Assembly: GCA_947454695.1 (NCBI GenBank)
Contig: CANGMW010000103.1
Location: 1-8,537 of the forward strand
Direction: 5' to 3'
Origin: Comamonadaceae bacterium
GTDB taxonomy: Bacteria > Pseudomonadota > Gammaproteobacteria > Burkholderiales > Burkholderiaceae_C
Length of the DNA: 8,537 bases
The position numbers and the translations under genes are program-made. Position 1 is the stretch's first letter. Every line of letters begins with the position of its first letter. Of the stretch, positions 7,284 to 8,537 are shown piece by piece. The notes below the pieces were generated by a model that was not told where the DNA came from, ran no database searches, and saw only the letters and a list, made by a program, of their open reading frames with translations.

Positions 7284-8119
7284 ACCGCCACCTGCCCACG
7301 CTCATTTTTTCGCACGGCAACAGCTTCCCGGCCAGCACCTACAAAGTCTTGTTCACCGAGCTGCGCCGGCGCGGCTTCAAGGTCAAAGCGCTGGAAAAAT
7401 TCGGCCATGACCCGCGTTACCCGGTCAGCAACAACTGGCCGCACTTGGTGCAGCAGCTGGCCGACTTTGGACAGCAAGAAGCAGACAAATTCGGTGGCCC
7501 GGTGTTTCTGGTCGGCCACTCATTGGGCGGCTACCTGAGCCTGATGGCCGCGGCCCGCCACCCGGATCTGGCCCATGCAGTGTTGCTGCTGGATTCTCCA
7601 GTACTGGGCGGCTGGCGTGCCACGGCGGTGGGCGTGAGCAAGACCACACAACTCATTGGCGCAGTCTCACCGGGCGCCATCAGCCGGCAGCGGCGCAATG
7701 TCTGGGCGTCACAAGCCGAAGCACGGGCGCATTTTCAGAGCAAGAAAATTTTTGCCCGCTGGGACCCCGAGGTGCTGCACGACTATGTCGAACACGGCAC
7801 GCAGGATGACGATCAGGGTCGTCGTGTGCTCAGCTTTGAGCGGGACATTGAAACCGCGCTCTACAACACCGTGCCCGACAACATGGCCTCGCTGCTCAAG
7901 CGCCACCCGCTCAAATGCCCCGCAGCCTACATGGGCGGCTTGCACTCGGTGGAGATGCGTCAGGTCGGCATGGCCCTGACGCAAAAGGTCACCAAAGGCC
8001 GCATCACCATGCTCGACGGCTCACACCTGTTTCCGATGGAGCAACCCTTGGCCACGGCGGCAGCCATGGAAGCCGCCTTGCTCAACCTGCACCAGGTCCG
8101 GCTGCACGGCAAACACTGA
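7280..8119 (+). CDS. Alpha/beta-hydrolase fold protein, substrate unknown
   Basis: This 279-residue protein has the layout of an alpha/beta-hydrolase. A first strand leads to SHGNS (11-15), the likely oxyanion-hole region. The nucleophile elbow GHSLGG (79-84) has Ser81 as the probable catalytic serine. A charged helical segment at about 118-208 probably forms the lid. Near the C-terminus, DGSHLFPMEQP (246-256) gives His249 as the probable catalytic histidine. The acidic triad member is not obvious: Asp105 (LLLDSP) or Glu225 are candidates. There is no signal peptide, so it is probably cytoplasmic. Its ATG overlaps the mutS stop as ATGA, which suggests the two are co-transcribed and translationally coupled, although no link to mismatch repair is known to me. 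I cannot name the reaction; esterase, lipase-like or thioesterase activity are all compatible with the fold. Confidence 0.88.
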   Translation: MNRHLPTLIFSHGNSFPASTYKVLFTELRRRGFKVKALEKFGHDPRYPVSNNWPHLVQQLADFGQQEADKFGGPVFLVGHSLGGYLSLMAAARHPDLAHAVLLLDSPVLGGWRATAVGVSKTTQLIGAVSPGAISRQRRNVWASQAEARAHFQSKKIFARWDPEVLHDYVEHGTQDDDQGRRVLSFERDIETALYNTVPDNMASLLKRHPLKCPAAYMGGLHSVEMRQVGMALTQKVTKGRITMLDGSHLFPMEQPLATAAAMEAALLNLHQVRLHGKH

Positions 8120-8137
8120 ACGCGTCTTGGCCGGCCT

Positions 8138-8537
8138 TCAGGCGGACCAGCTCACCGTGCCGCTGTAAGCCGTGACCAGCACGATCAATCCAAAGGCAAT
8201 GCGGTACCAGGCAAAGCCCACAAAGCTGTGCGAGGCGATGAATCGCAAGAGCCAACGCACGCACAACCAGGCGCTGACAAAAGCAAACACCAGCCCCACC
8301 GTGAACAAAGGCACATCGGCCAGGCTGAGCAAGGCGCGTTCTTTGTACAAGCTGTACGCCCCGGCCCCCACCAGCGTGGGGATGGCCAGGTAGAACGAAA
8401 AGTCGGTCGCCGCTTTGCGCGACAAACCCAGCAACATGCCGCCAATGATGGTGGCCCCGCTGCGGCTGGTGCCCGGCACCATGGCCAGGCACTGCACCAG
8501 CCCGACCTTGAGCGCGTCCAGCGCCGTCATCGCATCG
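8138..8537 (-). CDS. uppP: Undecaprenyl-diphosphatase UppP (BacA), C-terminal half (partial)
   Basis: UppP removes a phosphate from undecaprenyl diphosphate in the inner membrane, regenerating the lipid carrier for peptidoglycan and other envelope polymers; overproduction gives bacitracin resistance in E. coli. The window holds the last roughly 132 residues (E. coli has 273); the reading frame runs off the right edge, and the Met codon at 8530 is internal, not the start. The signature PGTSRSGATIIGG is present (PGTSRSG at 8456-8476) with its catalytic-type Ser and Arg, followed by GLSRKAATDFSFYLAIP, also typical of the family. Several hydrophobic stretches fit transmembrane helices: roughly visible residues 46-60, 74-95 and 106-122, counting from the Met at 8530. 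The N-terminal Glu-rich motif of the active site lies outside the window. It is convergent with the hydrolase gene, 18 bp apart. Confidence 0.95.
   Translation of the reverse strand, partial: DAMTALDALKVGLVQCLAMVPGTSRSGATIIGGMLLGLSRKAATDFSFYLAIPTLVGAGAYSLYKERALLSLADVPLFTVGLVFAFVSAWLCVRWLLRFIASHSFVGFAWYRIAFGLIVLVTAYSGTVSWSA

Noticed and set aside
8095..8148. Inverted repeat GGTCCG / CGGACC around the hydrolase-uppP junction
   Set aside because: The arms are only six bases and about 40 bases apart with no T-run, so a terminator is not supported.
1..8537. Search for CRISPR arrays, insertion sequences, tRNA or rRNA genes, or a defence-type system
   Set aside because: No direct repeat array, transposase motif, terminal inverted repeats or RNA gene was seen; the window is almost fully occupied by core genes.

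Overview
This is a chromosomal housekeeping segment from a GC-rich proteobacterium. The SuhB, MutS, TrmJ and UppP sequences and the divergent trmJ/suhB pair fit Gammaproteobacteria or Betaproteobacteria. The overall flavour (GC-rich codon use, a C-terminally extended SuhB, a cytoplasmic multi-PAS GGDEF-EAL protein) suggests Burkholderiales, perhaps Comamonadaceae (Rhodoferax-like). That placement is an inference from sequence character alone; I could not run a search.

Layout, left to right. (1) The 5' part of trmJ (tRNA Cm32/Um32 2'-O-methyltransferase) runs leftward off the window edge. (2) A short divergent promoter region of about 80 bp follows. (3) suhB, an inositol-monophosphatase-family gene, runs rightward and carries an extra C-terminal tail of about 45 residues. 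(4) It converges, with 22 bp between the stops, on a long leftward gene for a soluble sensor with four PAS domains, a GGDEF domain and an EAL domain, all with intact catalytic motifs. (5) A divergent intergenic region of 217 bp contains a GC hairpin just upstream of the PAS-GGDEF-EAL start, an AT-rich patch, and a 47-codon ORF that abuts mutS. (6) mutS (DNA mismatch recognition ATPase) runs rightward and overlaps by 4 bases (ATGA) with (7) an alpha/beta-hydrolase gene of unknown substrate, probably forming a two-gene operon. (8) This converges, with 18 bp between, on the C-terminal part of uppP (undecaprenyl-diphosphatase), which runs leftward from beyond the right edge.

The genes do not form one pathway. 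They cover tRNA modification, rRNA antitermination or inositol phosphate hydrolysis, cyclic-di-GMP signalling, mismatch repair and cell-wall lipid carrier recycling. No mobile element, CRISPR array, tRNA, rRNA or prophage feature is visible, and nearly all of the window is coding. I see no convincing undescribed system. The points worth a second look are small: the mutS-hydrolase coupling, the mutS leader, the hairpin in front of the c-di-GMP gene, the c-di-GMP enzyme itself, and the extra segments in SuhB and TrmJ.
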